A DNA stretch of 64,000 nucleotides from Gilliamella bombicola (lineage in GTDB: Bacteria > Pseudomonadota > Gammaproteobacteria > Enterobacterales > Orbaceae). The translations under genes were made by a program, and so were the position numbers. A model generated the notes under the pieces. The model did not search any database and had not been told where the DNA came from. It saw only the letters and a program-made list of their open reading frames with translations. Location: assembly GCF_900094945.1 (NCBI RefSeq), contig NZ_FMAQ01000001.1, forward strand, positions 348,153 through 412,152. The letters run 5' to 3'. Shown one piece after another: positions 40,950-51,584 of the stretch (positions are counted from its first letter, which is position 1; the number at the start of each line of letters is the position of its first letter).

Positions 40950-42731
40950 TTAGTCTTTTTTTGATAAAACAAGTATTAAGGTCGCCAATTCTTTTTTCTC
41001 TGCAGTGCTTAAACCAGAGACTCTCTCTTTTGCGATCAGTTCATCTTGCCTTTGGGCGAGTATATTATCATATAACTCTTTTAAAGTATGTGAAAAAATT
41101 GAATCTATTTCATCATCTTGATAATGGCAATCCCATGTAGACAAGCGACTTAACTGCTTATAAAAAGGCCTATCTATACACTCTGTTAATATTTGTGCTG
41201 TCGTTATATTAGGGTAACGTTGACATAATTCAAGTAATTCAATAAAAATATCAATACCTGCCATTTTAACCTGACGAATCACATTGATATCAGAAACCTG
41301 CGTAGCAAGATTAGGATATTGAAGTAATAAACCGATTAACACTCGCATCGTAGTTAATTTGATGCGTGATGCAGGAACGTTTTCATTTACTCTTTCATCG
41401 CCTTTAGAACGAATCGTACTCAATAATTGCTCTAGTTGAGAAACATCAAGTAAACCTAAATAATTGCCAAGTTGTTGTAATAAATTTAATCTAAATGCCT
41501 TTGCTTTAATTTGATCAAACAACGGTAAAGCTAATGAGCTCAATTTAGCTTTTCCTTCAGGTGTTTTTAAATCAACTTGTTTCAAAAGCTCATCAAATAA
41601 AAATTTTGATAAATTTGAAGCTTCACTTAAATAATTTTCAAAACCGTCTTTACCAATTTTACGAACAAGACTATCTGGATCTTCATCTTGCGGTAAAAAA
41701 GCAAAAGCAATTTTTTTGCCATCTATCAAGCAAGGCAAGAGAACATTAAGTGCTCGCCAAGCTGCACTTCTTCCAGCGTTATCACCGTCATAACAAAATA
41801 TTACAGAATCTGTTGCCCTAAATAATAATTTAATATGTTCTTCTGATGTTGCCGTGCCTAACGCGGCAACAGCATAATCAATACCATATTGAGCTAAAGA
41901 AACAACATCCATATACCCTTCAACCACTACAAGTTGCTGAGGATTACGATTAATCTCTTGAGCCTCATAAAGGCCATACAACTGATATCCTTTATGAAAA
42001 ATCGGTGTTTCAGGTGAATTTATATATTTAGCTGAATCATTAACAATGGTTCGCCCACCAAATGCAATCACATTACCTTGTCTATCGCGGATAGGAAACA
42101 TAATCCGCCCGCGAAAACGATCATATCGATTACCGCTATCGTTGATCACTAACATGCCAGCTCGCTCATAAAGCACTGTTTCAGAATGACTTTTAACCAC
42201 ATTTTGTGATGTTAGCCGCCATTCATTAGGTGCAAAACCGATTTTATACCTGGCTATAATTTCAGCATTCAATCCTCGTTGTTCAAGGTATTTACGGGCT
42301 TCTGTCGATGTTGGTAATGTTAATTGTTGTTGATAAAAATTGGTGATTTTAGCCATTAATGCATATAGATCACGACGAACATTTCGAGATTCAATTTGTT
42401 TAGATTGATCGATTTGATTATTATCGCTGTCTATATAAGGAACTCGAATCCCCTGCATACTAGCTAATTCTTCAATTGCTTCAGGAAAAGACAAATGCTC
42501 ATATTGCATTAAAAAATTCACTACTGAGCCAGATACTCCGCAGCCAAAGCAATAATAAATTTGTTTTTTTTCACTTAGCGAAAAAGAAGCGGTTTTTTCA
42601 TCATGAAAAGGACAACAACCAAAGTAATTATTTCCTTTTTTTTTCATTTTTACGCGTTTGCCGATCACATCAAGAATATTTGTGCGAGCTATCAAATCTA
42701 AAGTAAAATCGCGAGGAATATGACCTTTCAT
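40950..42731 (-). CDS. dnaG: DNA primase
   Basis: Makes RNA primers at the replication fork. It has 593 residues (E. coli 581). The N-terminal CHC2 zinc domain is CPFHDEKTASFSL then CFGCG. The Toprim domain has the VVEGYMDVVSL and FCYDGDNAGRSAAW motifs. The C-terminal DnaB-interacting domain is more divergent, as is common. It lies between rpsU and rpoD. Confidence 0.98.
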   Translation of the reverse strand: MKGHIPRDFTLDLIARTNILDVIGKRVKMKKKGNNYFGCCPFHDEKTASFSLSEKKQIYYCFGCGVSGSVVNFLMQYEHLSFPEAIEELASMQGIRVPYIDSDNNQIDQSKQIESRNVRRDLYALMAKITNFYQQQLTLPTSTEARKYLEQRGLNAEIIARYKIGFAPNEWRLTSQNVVKSHSETVLYERAGMLVINDSGNRYDRFRGRIMFPIRDRQGNVIAFGGRTIVNDSAKYINSPETPIFHKGYQLYGLYEAQEINRNPQQLVVVEGYMDVVSLAQYGIDYAVAALGTATSEEHIKLLFRATDSVIFCYDGDNAGRSAAWRALNVLLPCLIDGKKIAFAFLPQDEDPDSLVRKIGKDGFENYLSEASNLSKFLFDELLKQVDLKTPEGKAKLSSLALPLFDQIKAKAFRLNLLQQLGNYLGLLDVSQLEQLLSTIRSKGDERVNENVPASRIKLTTMRVLIGLLLQYPNLATQVSDINVIRQVKMAGIDIFIELLELCQRYPNITTAQILTECIDRPFYKQLSRLSTWDCHYQDDEIDSIFSHTLKELYDNILAQRQDELIAKERVSGLSTAEKKELATLILVLSKKD

Positions 42732-42768
42732 TATGAATTTTAACCAATTTTTGCGTTATAGAAAGAAA

Positions 42769-42794
42769 ACAAGCCGTATCAAAAATACGGCTTG
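42769..42794 (-). terminator. Intra-operon terminator between rpsU and dnaG
   Basis: CAAGCCGTAT (42770-42779), loop CAAAA, ATACGGCTTG (42785-42794). On the minus strand it is followed by TTTTCTTTCT. A terminator at this position is a known feature of the E. coli macromolecular synthesis operon and lowers dnaG relative to rpsU expression. Confidence 0.88.
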
Positions 42795-42873
42795 TTAGAA
42801 TTCTTTATATTAAAAATATAGCAAATTGATTTTAATATCAATTCAAGTTTTCAGTATAAATAATCTTAAAATA

Positions 42874-43101
<228 letters not shown>

Positions 43102-43240
43102 TCAAATTTGTTTAATATCACAAGGGATTAAAATTAGTGCGCAATTTTACCTCTAATTAATATATTTTGTAAAGTAAAAAATAGAATTATTGTAAGAGAG
43201 AAAATTAATTTGCTAATCAACATATAGCATCAGATAATAA

Positions 43241-44284
<1,044 letters not shown>

Positions 44285-44585
44285 CAAAGTTTATTTAAAT
44301 AATGGAAAAGGCGCTTTTTATTTTAATAAGCTTCACCTAAATAAACGTGCGCCTAAGACTATAAGCAAAAAATAAGTAAGGAGGCAATTTAATTGCTATA
44401 TAAACGTATTTAGCATTCATGCATTTACCCATTTTTATTAATTTCAAAAATTTAAAAATAGGTTAATATTAAAACAGTTTTAAGAATACGTTTTCCGTAA
44501 AACGTGTAGAATAGCATCAAGAAAGCCATATGTTTATAGTAAAGTGTTGATAACATTTGCTAGGATAAGTAATAAGAGAATAAAA
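44285..44585. other. Intergenic region between hemB and the zinc-ribbon gene
   Basis: About 300 bp, AT-rich. It holds a distant AGGCGC/GCGCCT pair (44309-44354, too open to be a confident terminator), an orphan AAGGAGG near 44381 followed by only a six-codon TTG frame, and the inverted repeat at 44488-44505. Nothing else was recognised. Confidence 0.55.
44488..44505. promoter_or_regulatory. Inverted repeat upstream of the zinc-ribbon gene
   Basis: ACGTTTT (44488-44494), spacer CCGT, AAAACGT (44499-44505), a perfect 7-bp palindrome 80 bp upstream of the start codon. No T-tract follows, so it is more likely an operator than a terminator. Autoregulation by the adjacent DNA-binding-like protein is a guess. 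Confidence 0.4.
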
Positions 44586-45356
44586 ATGATTTATGAACTT
44601 GTACCAAACGAATTACATGACGAATTAAAAGCATTTCATCATGTCCTAGAAAAAATAATATCACAACATGTAGACGTTTGTCCGTTTTGCAAAAATACAA
44701 AGTTTTATTCAATCCGTTCACAACCGACTAAAACATACCGCTGTAAAGACTGTCATAAATATTTTACCGTTTCAACCAATACTCCTTTCAATCGCCTTGC
44801 ACCATTTAATTGGTTAGAAGTGATTTTCACTAGTCGTATAAAAAATATTAGTTATCCCAATATTGCTAAAAGTCTTGAAATTTCAATCGAAAAAGTAATG
44901 CGTCGAGAGCGTGCAATAATTAATTATCTTCAGATCCACTACCCTTCATTACAGAAGTGGTATACTCATCAAAAGCAAACTACATTAATTCCAACTTTAG
45001 CAGAACAATATAAAACCATAAAAGAAAAAGTAACCACTTTATTAAATGAGCAAAATCCAATTTGCATACATTGTGGTTCCAATGAAACAACCAAAGTCGG
45101 ATCTCGAACTTGCTATCGCTGTAAACGCTGCCGACATAGTTTTAACACTTTAAGCAATACTCGTTTGAACCGCATGCCAAAACCTGAATTATGGTTACAA
45201 TTTATTGAACTTCTGGTTTCTGGTGCTAATAACGTACAAATAGAAAAAACGCTCAATTTTCACAACGATACTATTCGTAAATGGCGTTACATTTGGTGCA
45301 ACATGATGAAAGATTGGCATTGTGAAGCACTTGCCATTTGGTGTAGGCATAAATAA
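44586..45356 (+). CDS. Tandem zinc-ribbon/HTH protein (DUF746-like)
   Basis: 256 residues from the ATG at 44586; a TTG at 44544 is possible. It contains two copies of one module. Each has a four-cysteine zinc ribbon (CPFC ... CKDC; CIHC ... CKRC), a short FNRL/LNRM linker motif, and a helix-turn-helix-like segment (WLEVIFTSRIKNISYPNIAKSLEI; WLQFIELLVSGANNVQIEKTL are the two spans, each ending in a recognition-like helix). The layout recalls DUF746 proteins and the N-terminal zinc-ribbon-plus-HTH of IS1595/IS1-type transposases, but there is no catalytic domain. Likely DNA-binding; function unknown. Confidence 0.75.
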   Translation: MIYELVPNELHDELKAFHHVLEKIISQHVDVCPFCKNTKFYSIRSQPTKTYRCKDCHKYFTVSTNTPFNRLAPFNWLEVIFTSRIKNISYPNIAKSLEISIEKVMRRERAIINYLQIHYPSLQKWYTHQKQTTLIPTLAEQYKTIKEKVTTLLNEQNPICIHCGSNETTKVGSRTCYRCKRCRHSFNTLSNTRLNRMPKPELWLQFIELLVSGANNVQIEKTLNFHNDTIRKWRYIWCNMMKDWHCEALAIWCRHK

Positions 45357-45410
45357 CTACTTAGTTTAACGTTTTATTATTAATATTTTCAAACAATAGG
45401 ATAAATAGGG

Positions 45411-46238
45411 ATGAGCTTTATGAAAAAGAATAGTCTATTTTTATACATATGCGTTATTAGCAGTACATTATTAATTAGCGGTTGTGACGATAAAAAAAAA
45501 CCGGATGAAAAAATATCAGAAAAATCATCTCAGCAGTTAGCAACAACTGTCATTAATAGTTATCTTTTTCATACTGAACCCGAGCTATTACCAAATAGCA
45601 AATTAATTAAACAACAAAAAATAACGGGAGCCTCATCAAATAAAGTCATTAACTATAACGCACAAGGTTATGTTGCTAATTATGATTTAGACGGACTGTA
45701 TGGCGAAGTCAATTATGATACAGCTAAATACATTTATGGTAATAACCGAGAGCAATACGATATTATTTTTGATGCACAAAAAAATATTCTTGGAATGAAA
45801 AACAATGACGGTGATATTGTCGAAAATTCTGAGTTTGATGAACAAGGCCATTTAGTTGAAACAACTTTGTCCCATTTTGCAGAAAATAACGTCATTTTTA
45901 ACAACAAAATTATTTATGAAAATGACCATGTAGAGCTTATTTTATATAATGCATATGTTCCAGTCGATGAGAAAACAAAATTCCCAATTTTAGCGCAAGA
46001 AAAAGAGATCATTTATAACGAAAACAACCAAATAGAAAAAACCATTCTCAAAACATACAAGTTAACATCAAATGGTGAGATCATCATTAATAATAAAAAT
46101 GAACAAGAAGTCGAATTAACCGAAACCTGTACTTACACTAACTACAATGAAAATCAAGATTGGACCAAGGCTGTTTGTGTCAAAACAGGGGTTGAATCCG
46201 AAACGGTTGAGCTAACTCGTACGATTGAATATCAATAG
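45411..46238 (+). CDS. Predicted lipoprotein with YD-like repeats
   Basis: 275 residues (272 if the second ATG at 45420 is used). The signal peptide has a lipobox LLISGC with an Asp after the cysteine. In Enterobacteria Asp at +2 favours inner-membrane retention. The mature part repeats a short beta-strand motif: YNAQGYVANYD, FDAQKNILGMK, FDEQGHLVETT, YNENNQIEKT. These resemble degenerate YD repeats. It lies 54 bp after the zinc-ribbon gene and may share its transcript. No family was recognised. Confidence 0.78.
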   Translation: MSFMKKNSLFLYICVISSTLLISGCDDKKKPDEKISEKSSQQLATTVINSYLFHTEPELLPNSKLIKQQKITGASSNKVINYNAQGYVANYDLDGLYGEVNYDTAKYIYGNNREQYDIIFDAQKNILGMKNNDGDIVENSEFDEQGHLVETTLSHFAENNVIFNNKIIYENDHVELILYNAYVPVDEKTKFPILAQEKEIIYNENNQIEKTILKTYKLTSNGEIIINNKNEQEVELTETCTYTNYNENQDWTKAVCVKTGVESETVELTRTIEYQ

Positions 46239-46255
46239 ACCTACGCCTATTGATA
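46230..46255 (+). other. Perfect hairpin overlapping the lipoprotein stop codon
   Basis: TATCAATAG (46230-46238), loop ACCTACGC, CTATTGATA (46247-46255). The 5' arm includes the stop codon. There is no U-tract, so it may be a 3'-end stabilising stem rather than an intrinsic terminator. Confidence 0.5.
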
Positions 46256-46270
46256 CTTAAGTGAATATGG

Positions 46271-47074
46271 TTAATTTTCACCGAATTCATCATATTCACG
46301 ACATAGAACAATCGTATCTTCAATTAAACGTCTTGCAATGGTGCCATACTCTGGGATTTTAGGTAACTGTGTATAATGGTACCAGTTTGCTTCAATAAGC
46401 TCGTTTTTATCTACCACTATGTCACCGCTATCATAATCAGCTAAATAAGCCATCATAAGCGAATTTGGAAAAGGCCAAGGTTGTGAGCCAACATAGCGAA
46501 TATTTTTAATTTTAATCTTCGACTCTTCAAAGACTTCACGTTCAACTGCCGTTTCCATGGTTTCACCAATTTCAGTAAAACCAGCCAAAACAGTATATAA
46601 GTTATCTTGATTATGCCTAACGTGCTTAGCTAACAAAATTCTATTATTATGACGAATTGCCACAATAATCGATGGCGAAATTTGTGGATAATAACGCTCT
46701 TTACAATGGTCACACATACAGCACCATTCCGTGTTACTGAGATACATTTCATGCCCACAATATCCACAATATTTATGTGAGCGGTAAAACTCAGCAAGTT
46801 GCACAGCCCGACCAGCCATATTAAATAATGAGGGATCAGTGCTATTAAGTAATGGACGAATTGAACTCATCGCATTTTTTATTTCATGACAAATCAGCCA
46901 AGCTATTTGCCCATTCCATTCACCGATTGGCTGAGCAAGTTGGTTAGTAAAACCAAATTCTCTAGCACAACCAACAGGCACCTCGCCATTAGGCAACCAT
47001 AACCGACCATTGGCACTAACAAACCAGTAGCCGGTTTCATTACCCGTTAAATTAAATTGTTGCTGTATATTCAT
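46271..47074 (-). CDS. nudC: NAD-capped RNA hydrolase / NADH pyrophosphatase NudC
   Basis: Nudix hydrolase that removes NAD caps from RNA and cleaves NAD(H). The ATG at 47074 gives 267 residues; the frame is open to 47194 but would overlap the yidC 3' end. The zinc ribbon is CGYCGHEM ... CCMCDHC, and the NudC signature SQPWPFPNS is intact. The Nudix box reads [17 protein letters not shown] then FEESKI: every catalytic glutamate is present, but the final conserved Gly is Lys. Confidence 0.94.
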   Translation of the reverse strand: MNIQQQFNLTGNETGYWFVSANGRLWLPNGEVPVGCAREFGFTNQLAQPIGEWNGQIAWLICHEIKNAMSSIRPLLNSTDPSLFNMAGRAVQLAEFYRSHKYCGYCGHEMYLSNTEWCCMCDHCKERYYPQISPSIIVAIRHNNRILLAKHVRHNQDNLYTVLAGFTEIGETMETAVEREVFEESKIKIKNIRYVGSQPWPFPNSLMMAYLADYDSGDIVVDKNELIEANWYHYTQLPKIPEYGTIARRLIEDTIVLCREYDEFGEN

Positions 47075-47092
47075 ACTATTAACACCCAAAAT

Positions 47093-47119
47093 AAAAAAGG
47101 AGGATTTTACCCCTCCTTT
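47093..47119 (-). terminator. Terminator of yidC
   Basis: AAAGGAGG (47096-47103) pairs with CCTCCTTT (47112-47119). On the minus strand it continues into TTTTTTATTTT. It sits between the yidC stop and the nudC start. Confidence 0.88.
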
Positions 47120-47126
47120 ATTTATA

Positions 47127-48755
47127 CTATTTCTTTTTCTTCTCGTGAAGTCCCTTTTTTTCAAGTTCCCAGTAGATAATACGTTGCTGAGCAATTGTGA
47201 ACAAGTTACTAACGATATAATATAAAACCAATCCCGATGGGAACCACAAGAAAAATACCGTAAAGATTAATGGCATATAAGTCATCAATTTTTGTTGTAA
47301 CGGATCTGTGACTGGTGTTGGTGACATCTTCTGAATTAAGAACATGGTACCACCCATCAATAATGGCAGAATATAATATGGGTCTTGTGCTGACAAGTCA
47401 TGAATCCAAAGAGCAAATGGAGCATGACGTAGTTCAACTGTATTGCCTAACATATAGAACAATGACAAGAAAATCGGCATTTGAATAATTAAAGGCAAAC
47501 AGCCACCCAATGGATTCACTTTTTCTTGCTTATAAAGCGCCATTGTTTCCATGCTCATTTTTTGTCTATCATCACCATAACGCTCTTTCAAAGCCTGTAA
47601 GCGAGGTTGCAATAGCTTCATCTTAGCCATAGAACGATATTGGGCTCGCGTTAATGGGAACAAAAGGCCACGCACAATAAATGTAATAACAATAATTGAA
47701 AAGCCCCAATTACCAATAAAACTATGGATAAAATTCAACAAGTAAAATAACGGTTGAGACAAGAACCATAACCAACCATAATCAACAATTAAATCAAGAT
47801 GATTAGCGGTTTCTTTCAATTGGCTTTGAACTTCTGGTCCTAACCATAGTTTTGCAGTAATAGACTGATTACCACCAGCTTGAATAACCGTTGGCTCACC
47901 TTTAAAGCCAATGGTTGCTTGTGAGTTTTTAGCGGTTGAGCGCGTATAAAACAAGTTATTTTGCTCCTGCGCTGGCACCCATGCCGATGCAAAATAGTGC
48001 TGCAACATCGCAACCCAACCTGTTTGCGTTTCAACGGTTAAAGCTTTATCTTTAACTTCATCAAAACTATATTTGCTATAATTAGTACTAGAACTAGAAT
48101 AAGCAGTACCACGGAATGCACTTTGCCCTAACCCATTACCGCCTTCAGTTGGAATATCATCTGGTAATTTAACGGTTTGTTTTAATTGACCGTACATTGA
48201 CACTTCAACTGGCGCACCACTTTGGTTATTAATATCATATTGAACATCAACAGCATAATTACCACGATGCAATACATAATATTTAGTATAAGTAACGCCG
48301 TTAACTTGATAAGTTAGTGGTACTCGCAATTCATCTTGCCCATCAGCTAAAACATATTCGGTTTGCGCGGTTTGATAGACAGGGCGTTTTGAGCCTTGAG
48401 TCGCATTATCAGGACCATCTTTACCGGTTAAACCACTTTCAGCAATATAAACAAAATCAGGGCGTGATGTTAATAATTGAAAAGGTGTACCTGAGTGAAG
48501 TGTTTGCTCATATTTTAGCAATTGAGCAGCTTGCACATCACCACCATAGGTATTAATAGTGAGTGACAATACGTCAGATTTAACGGTAATTGTTTTACCT
48601 TGTGCTGAACCATCGGTTGAATCATCTTCACTGACTGATTGTGTCAACTGATTAGCGACGGGGGGTTTTGGTGCATGGTCTTCTTCCCACGCTTTCCAAA
48701 TAAAAAAAGATAAAAAAAGTAAAACAATGACTAAAATATTACGTTGCGATCCCAT
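47127..48755 (-). CDS. yidC: Membrane protein insertase YidC
   Basis: Inserts and folds inner-membrane proteins with or without SecYEG. It has 542 residues (E. coli 548). There is an N-terminal membrane anchor (residues 7-21), a large periplasmic beta domain (about 50-340), then the conserved five-segment insertase core, including a hydrophilic-groove Arg in [15 protein letters not shown] and the [16 protein letters not shown] signature. The C-terminus is basic ([10 protein letters not shown]). The ATG overlaps the yidD stop by one base. Confidence 0.98.
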   Translation of the reverse strand: MGSQRNILVIVLLFLSFFIWKAWEEDHAPKPPVANQLTQSVSEDDSTDGSAQGKTITVKSDVLSLTINTYGGDVQAAQLLKYEQTLHSGTPFQLLTSRPDFVYIAESGLTGKDGPDNATQGSKRPVYQTAQTEYVLADGQDELRVPLTYQVNGVTYTKYYVLHRGNYAVDVQYDINNQSGAPVEVSMYGQLKQTVKLPDDIPTEGGNGLGQSAFRGTAYSSSSTNYSKYSFDEVKDKALTVETQTGWVAMLQHYFASAWVPAQEQNNLFYTRSTAKNSQATIGFKGEPTVIQAGGNQSITAKLWLGPEVQSQLKETANHLDLIVDYGWLWFLSQPLFYLLNFIHSFIGNWGFSIIVITFIVRGLLFPLTRAQYRSMAKMKLLQPRLQALKERYGDDRQKMSMETMALYKQEKVNPLGGCLPLIIQMPIFLSLFYMLGNTVELRHAPFALWIHDLSAQDPYYILPLLMGGTMFLIQKMSPTPVTDPLQQKLMTYMPLIFTVFFLWFPSGLVLYYIVSNLFTIAQQRIIYWELEKKGLHEKKKK

Positions 48756-48997
48756 TAGTGTTTTTCTCTATTGGTTTTAGTTTTGGGAGGAACAAAATCT
48801 TCTCCTCCTTCATGTAAAGGGTGACATTTTAATACACGTTTAGCTGTTAGCCAACCACCTTTTATTAACCCAAAGCGTCTTAGTGCAATTATTGCGTATT
48901 GCGAACATGTCGGCGTAAAGCGGCATTTAGGACCCAGTAAAGGACTAATAACACGCTGATATACACGAATCAAAAACACAAAAACATTAACTATCAT
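48755..48997 (-). CDS. yidD: Membrane protein insertion efficiency factor YidD
   Basis: Small membrane-associated protein that helps YidC-dependent insertion. The core [26 protein letters not shown] and KCHPLHEGG match the family; those spans cover residues 8-70 of the chosen form. The ATG at 48997 gives 80 residues (E. coli 85), but its AAGG is too close for an ideal SD. An upstream start within the frame (to 49078, overlapping rnpA) cannot be excluded. It lies between rnpA and yidC. Confidence 0.9.
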   Translation of the reverse strand: MIVNVFVFLIRVYQRVISPLLGPKCRFTPTCSQYAIIALRRFGLIKGGWLTAKRVLKCHPLHEGGEDFVPPKTKTNREKH

Positions 48998-49044
48998 ATC
49001 CTTACATGCACAAACATGCAATTTGATAATCAATATAAATTTAT

Positions 49045-49401
49045 TTAACCCTTTTGTTTGGCGATGATCCGTTGGCATAATTGATTAAGTGTCTCAACGA
49101 TTTGTTGGTTATCTAAGTCTACAACAGGCTGTTTAGCCATCAGAATAAAATCGATATTAGGAAGCTGATGTTGATGATGACGAAAATACTCTTTAGCCAG
49201 TCGTTTAATACGATTACGCTCATGAGCTCGTTTCACCTGCTTTTTAGCTATAGCAAACCCTAACCGAGGATGATCTAAGCTATTTCTTCGTGTAACTAAG
49301 GTAAGAAAGGGGGAGCCAACTCGAATAGACTCTTGAAAGACATGATTAAAATCAAAGGGAGTTAACAAGCGCAACTCCCGAGGAAAAGCGAGCTTAATCA
49401 C
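49045..49401 (-). CDS. rnpA: Ribonuclease P protein component
   Basis: Protein subunit of RNase P, which matures tRNA 5' ends. It has 118 residues (E. coli 119). The start is GTG ([18 protein letters not shown]), as in E. coli. The RNR motif is present in [16 protein letters not shown]. It starts 11 bp after rpmH. Confidence 0.97.
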   Translation of the reverse strand: MIKLAFPRELRLLTPFDFNHVFQESIRVGSPFLTLVTRRNSLDHPRLGFAIAKKQVKRAHERNRIKRLAKEYFRHHQHQLPNIDFILMAKQPVVDLDNQQIVETLNQLCQRIIAKQKG

Positions 49402-49412
49402 CCAACTTTAAA

Positions 49413-49559
<147 letters not shown>

Positions 49560-49770
49560 TTATATCCAAATCTAATTTATCAACAAGTTGCAGAGTAAAA
49601 CTCCACAGCATTAATTAAAGAGGTCGGAATTATAGTGCCTATTTTATTTCTCGTCAATGAGATTTTAACAGATAAATACGAATAAATTCGATTAGCACTT
49701 TATTGTGATACGACAAAACTAAATAAAGTAAACACATTACAAAACAACAACTTACAAAAACAAACTCAAT

Positions 49771-50802
49771 TCACTCATCAGTAAAAGCAAGTACACGCTT
49801 ACTTTTTTCGCCACCGATTTCGCGTGCCAACTTAGGCACTAAATAGCCAGATACTTGCTCGGCAAGTTGTTTCATAATAACTTTGGCGGACTCATCATCC
49901 ACAAAAAAATGAGCTGCACCTTGTACTTTATCTAACAAATGAATGTAATAAGGTAAAATACCAACATCAAAAAGCCGATCACTTAACATCGCCAACACAT
50001 CGGCATTATCATTAACGTTTTTTAACAAAACACTCTGATTAAGCATCGTCACACCGTGTTGTTTCAATAACGAAACCGCCTGAGCGACATCATCATCAAT
50101 CTCGTTTGGGTGATTAATGTGAGTAATCACTACACATTGCAACCGACTTTTAGCAAACAACTGACATAACGCAGGTGTAATGCGCGACGGAATTACCACC
50201 GCTAAACGGGTATGAATCCGCAACCGCTTAACGTGAGGGATTTTTTCTAATTCGTCGATCAAAAAAGCCATTTCATGATCTTTAGCCATTAACGGATCCC
50301 CTCCTGACAGAATAATCTCGTCAAGTTCAGGATGATTAGCAATATACTCAAGCGCCACAGCAAGATTCTGTTTACTGCCTTGATTATCATGATAAGGAAA
50401 ATGCCGCCTAAAACAGTAACGGCAATTAATCGCACAGGCTGTCTTCGTAATTAATAACGCACGGTTATGGTATTTATGCAACAATCCCGGAATGACATTA
50501 TCCTGCTCTTGCAAGGGATCGTGGCTATAGCCATCCACGTTTAGCATCTCGTCATCATGACAAAGTACTTGTAACAAAAGTGGATCTGATTTATCGCCCT
50601 TTTTCATCCGGCGAATAAACGCCATCGGCACTCGAAGAGGAAACTGCTTTCTTGCCTGCTGCATCAGGCTCGAAATCGTATCCGCATCCAACTCTAAATA
50701 AGAATATAGAATATTGATATCGGTCACAACATTGGCAAGATCAACAATCCATTTATCTTTATTATTTTGTGGTTCAATTTTTTGCTGTATAATGTGGTTC
50801 AT
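49771..50802 (-). CDS. epmB: EF-P lysine 2,3-aminomutase EpmB
   Basis: Radical SAM, PLP-dependent enzyme that makes (R)-beta-lysine for modification of EF-P. It has 343 residues. The cluster motif is CAINCRYCFRRHF at about 124-136, followed by ILSGGDPLM and RLRIHTRLAVVIP. It is divergent from its substrate gene efp across only 34 bp. The EF-P ligase gene epmA is not in this window. Confidence 0.96.
   Translation of the reverse strand: MNHIIQQKIEPQNNKDKWIVDLANVVTDINILYSYLELDADTISSLMQQARKQFPLRVPMAFIRRMKKGDKSDPLLLQVLCHDDEMLNVDGYSHDPLQEQDNVIPGLLHKYHNRALLITKTACAINCRYCFRRHFPYHDNQGSKQNLAVALEYIANHPELDEIILSGGDPLMAKDHEMAFLIDELEKIPHVKRLRIHTRLAVVIPSRITPALCQLFAKSRLQCVVITHINHPNEIDDDVAQAVSLLKQHGVTMLNQSVLLKNVNDNADVLAMLSDRLFDVGILPYYIHLLDKVQGAAHFFVDDESAKVIMKQLAEQVSGYLVPKLAREIGGEKSKRVLAFTDE
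50765..50793 (+). promoter_or_regulatory. Probable efp promoter inside the epmB coding sequence
   Basis: A consensus TATAAT at 50788-50793, with TTTTGT 17 bp upstream (50765-50770), reads toward efp. The -10 box corresponds to the Ile4-Ile5 codons of epmB on the opposite strand. Transcription would begin near 50800 and give a short leader ending in TTGGAG before the efp ATG at 50837. Confidence 0.65.
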
Positions 50803-50836
50803 TTTTTTGTAATTCAGAATTTTAGTTGGAGCTTTT

Positions 50837-51403
50837 ATGGCATCTTATAGTACTAATGAGTTTAAAGCTGGTCTTAAAATAATGCAAGATGGCGAGCCGT
50901 GTGTCATTGTTGAAAATGAATTTTATAAACCGGGTAAAGGGCAATCTATTAACCGCGTAAAAATTAAAAAATTACTTTCAGGCAAAACAGTCGACAAAAC
51001 GTTCAAATCTGGCGAATCAGTTGAAGCGGCTGACGTTATTGACATGAATTTAACGTACCTTTATACCGATGGCGAGTTTTGGCATTTTATGAATAACGAC
51101 ACATTTGAACAACTATCGGCTGACGCCAAAGCAGTTGGCGACAATGCAAAATGGTTAGTTGATCAAGCAGAATGTATTTTAACATTATGGAATGGCCAAC
51201 CGATTGCAGTTACACCACCGAATTTTGTTGAACTTGAAGTGATCGAAACCGATCCAGGTTTAAAAGGTGACACAGCCGGAACTGGCGGCAAACCAGCGAC
51301 ATTATCAACTGGCGCGGTTGTTCGTGTACCTTTATTTGTACAAATTGGTGAAGTGCTTAAAGTGGATACTCGTTCAGGTGAATATGTATCACGCGTTAAA
51401 TAA
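50837..51403 (+). CDS. efp: Translation elongation factor P
   Basis: Relieves ribosome stalling at polyproline stretches. It has 188 residues, as in E. coli, with three beta-barrel domains. The modification site is Lys34 in YKPGKGQS, the target of EpmA/EpmB beta-lysylation. TTGGAG lies six bases before the ATG. A strong terminator follows. Confidence 0.98.
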   Translation: MASYSTNEFKAGLKIMQDGEPCVIVENEFYKPGKGQSINRVKIKKLLSGKTVDKTFKSGESVEAADVIDMNLTYLYTDGEFWHFMNNDTFEQLSADAKAVGDNAKWLVDQAECILTLWNGQPIAVTPPNFVELEVIETDPGLKGDTAGTGGKPATLSTGAVVRVPLFVQIGEVLKVDTRSGEYVSRVK

Positions 51404-51434
51404 ATAACGCACAGCGTAAGTTAGCATTTATCGT

Positions 51435-51467
51435 AAAAAAAGAGAGGGTTTTGGCCTCTCTTTTTTT
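51435..51467 (+). terminator. Terminator of efp
   Basis: AGAGAGG (51441-51447), loop GTTTTGG, CCTCTCT (51455-51461), embedded between an A run and a seven-base T tract. It lies about 30 bp past the efp stop. Confidence 0.94.
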
Positions 51468-51584
51468 GGCTACTTTTAGCAGCCCAAATACACCAACTTC
51501 ATCGGCTTAATGCCCTCCCTACAGATTTAGGGGCTACTTGCCTTAATAGTTTTCCCATTATTTTTCGTCATATAAAAGTTCCCC

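Noticed and set aside
44381..44420. AAGGAGG followed by a TTG and six codons
   Set aside because: Too short to call a leader peptide and no attenuator-like structure follows.
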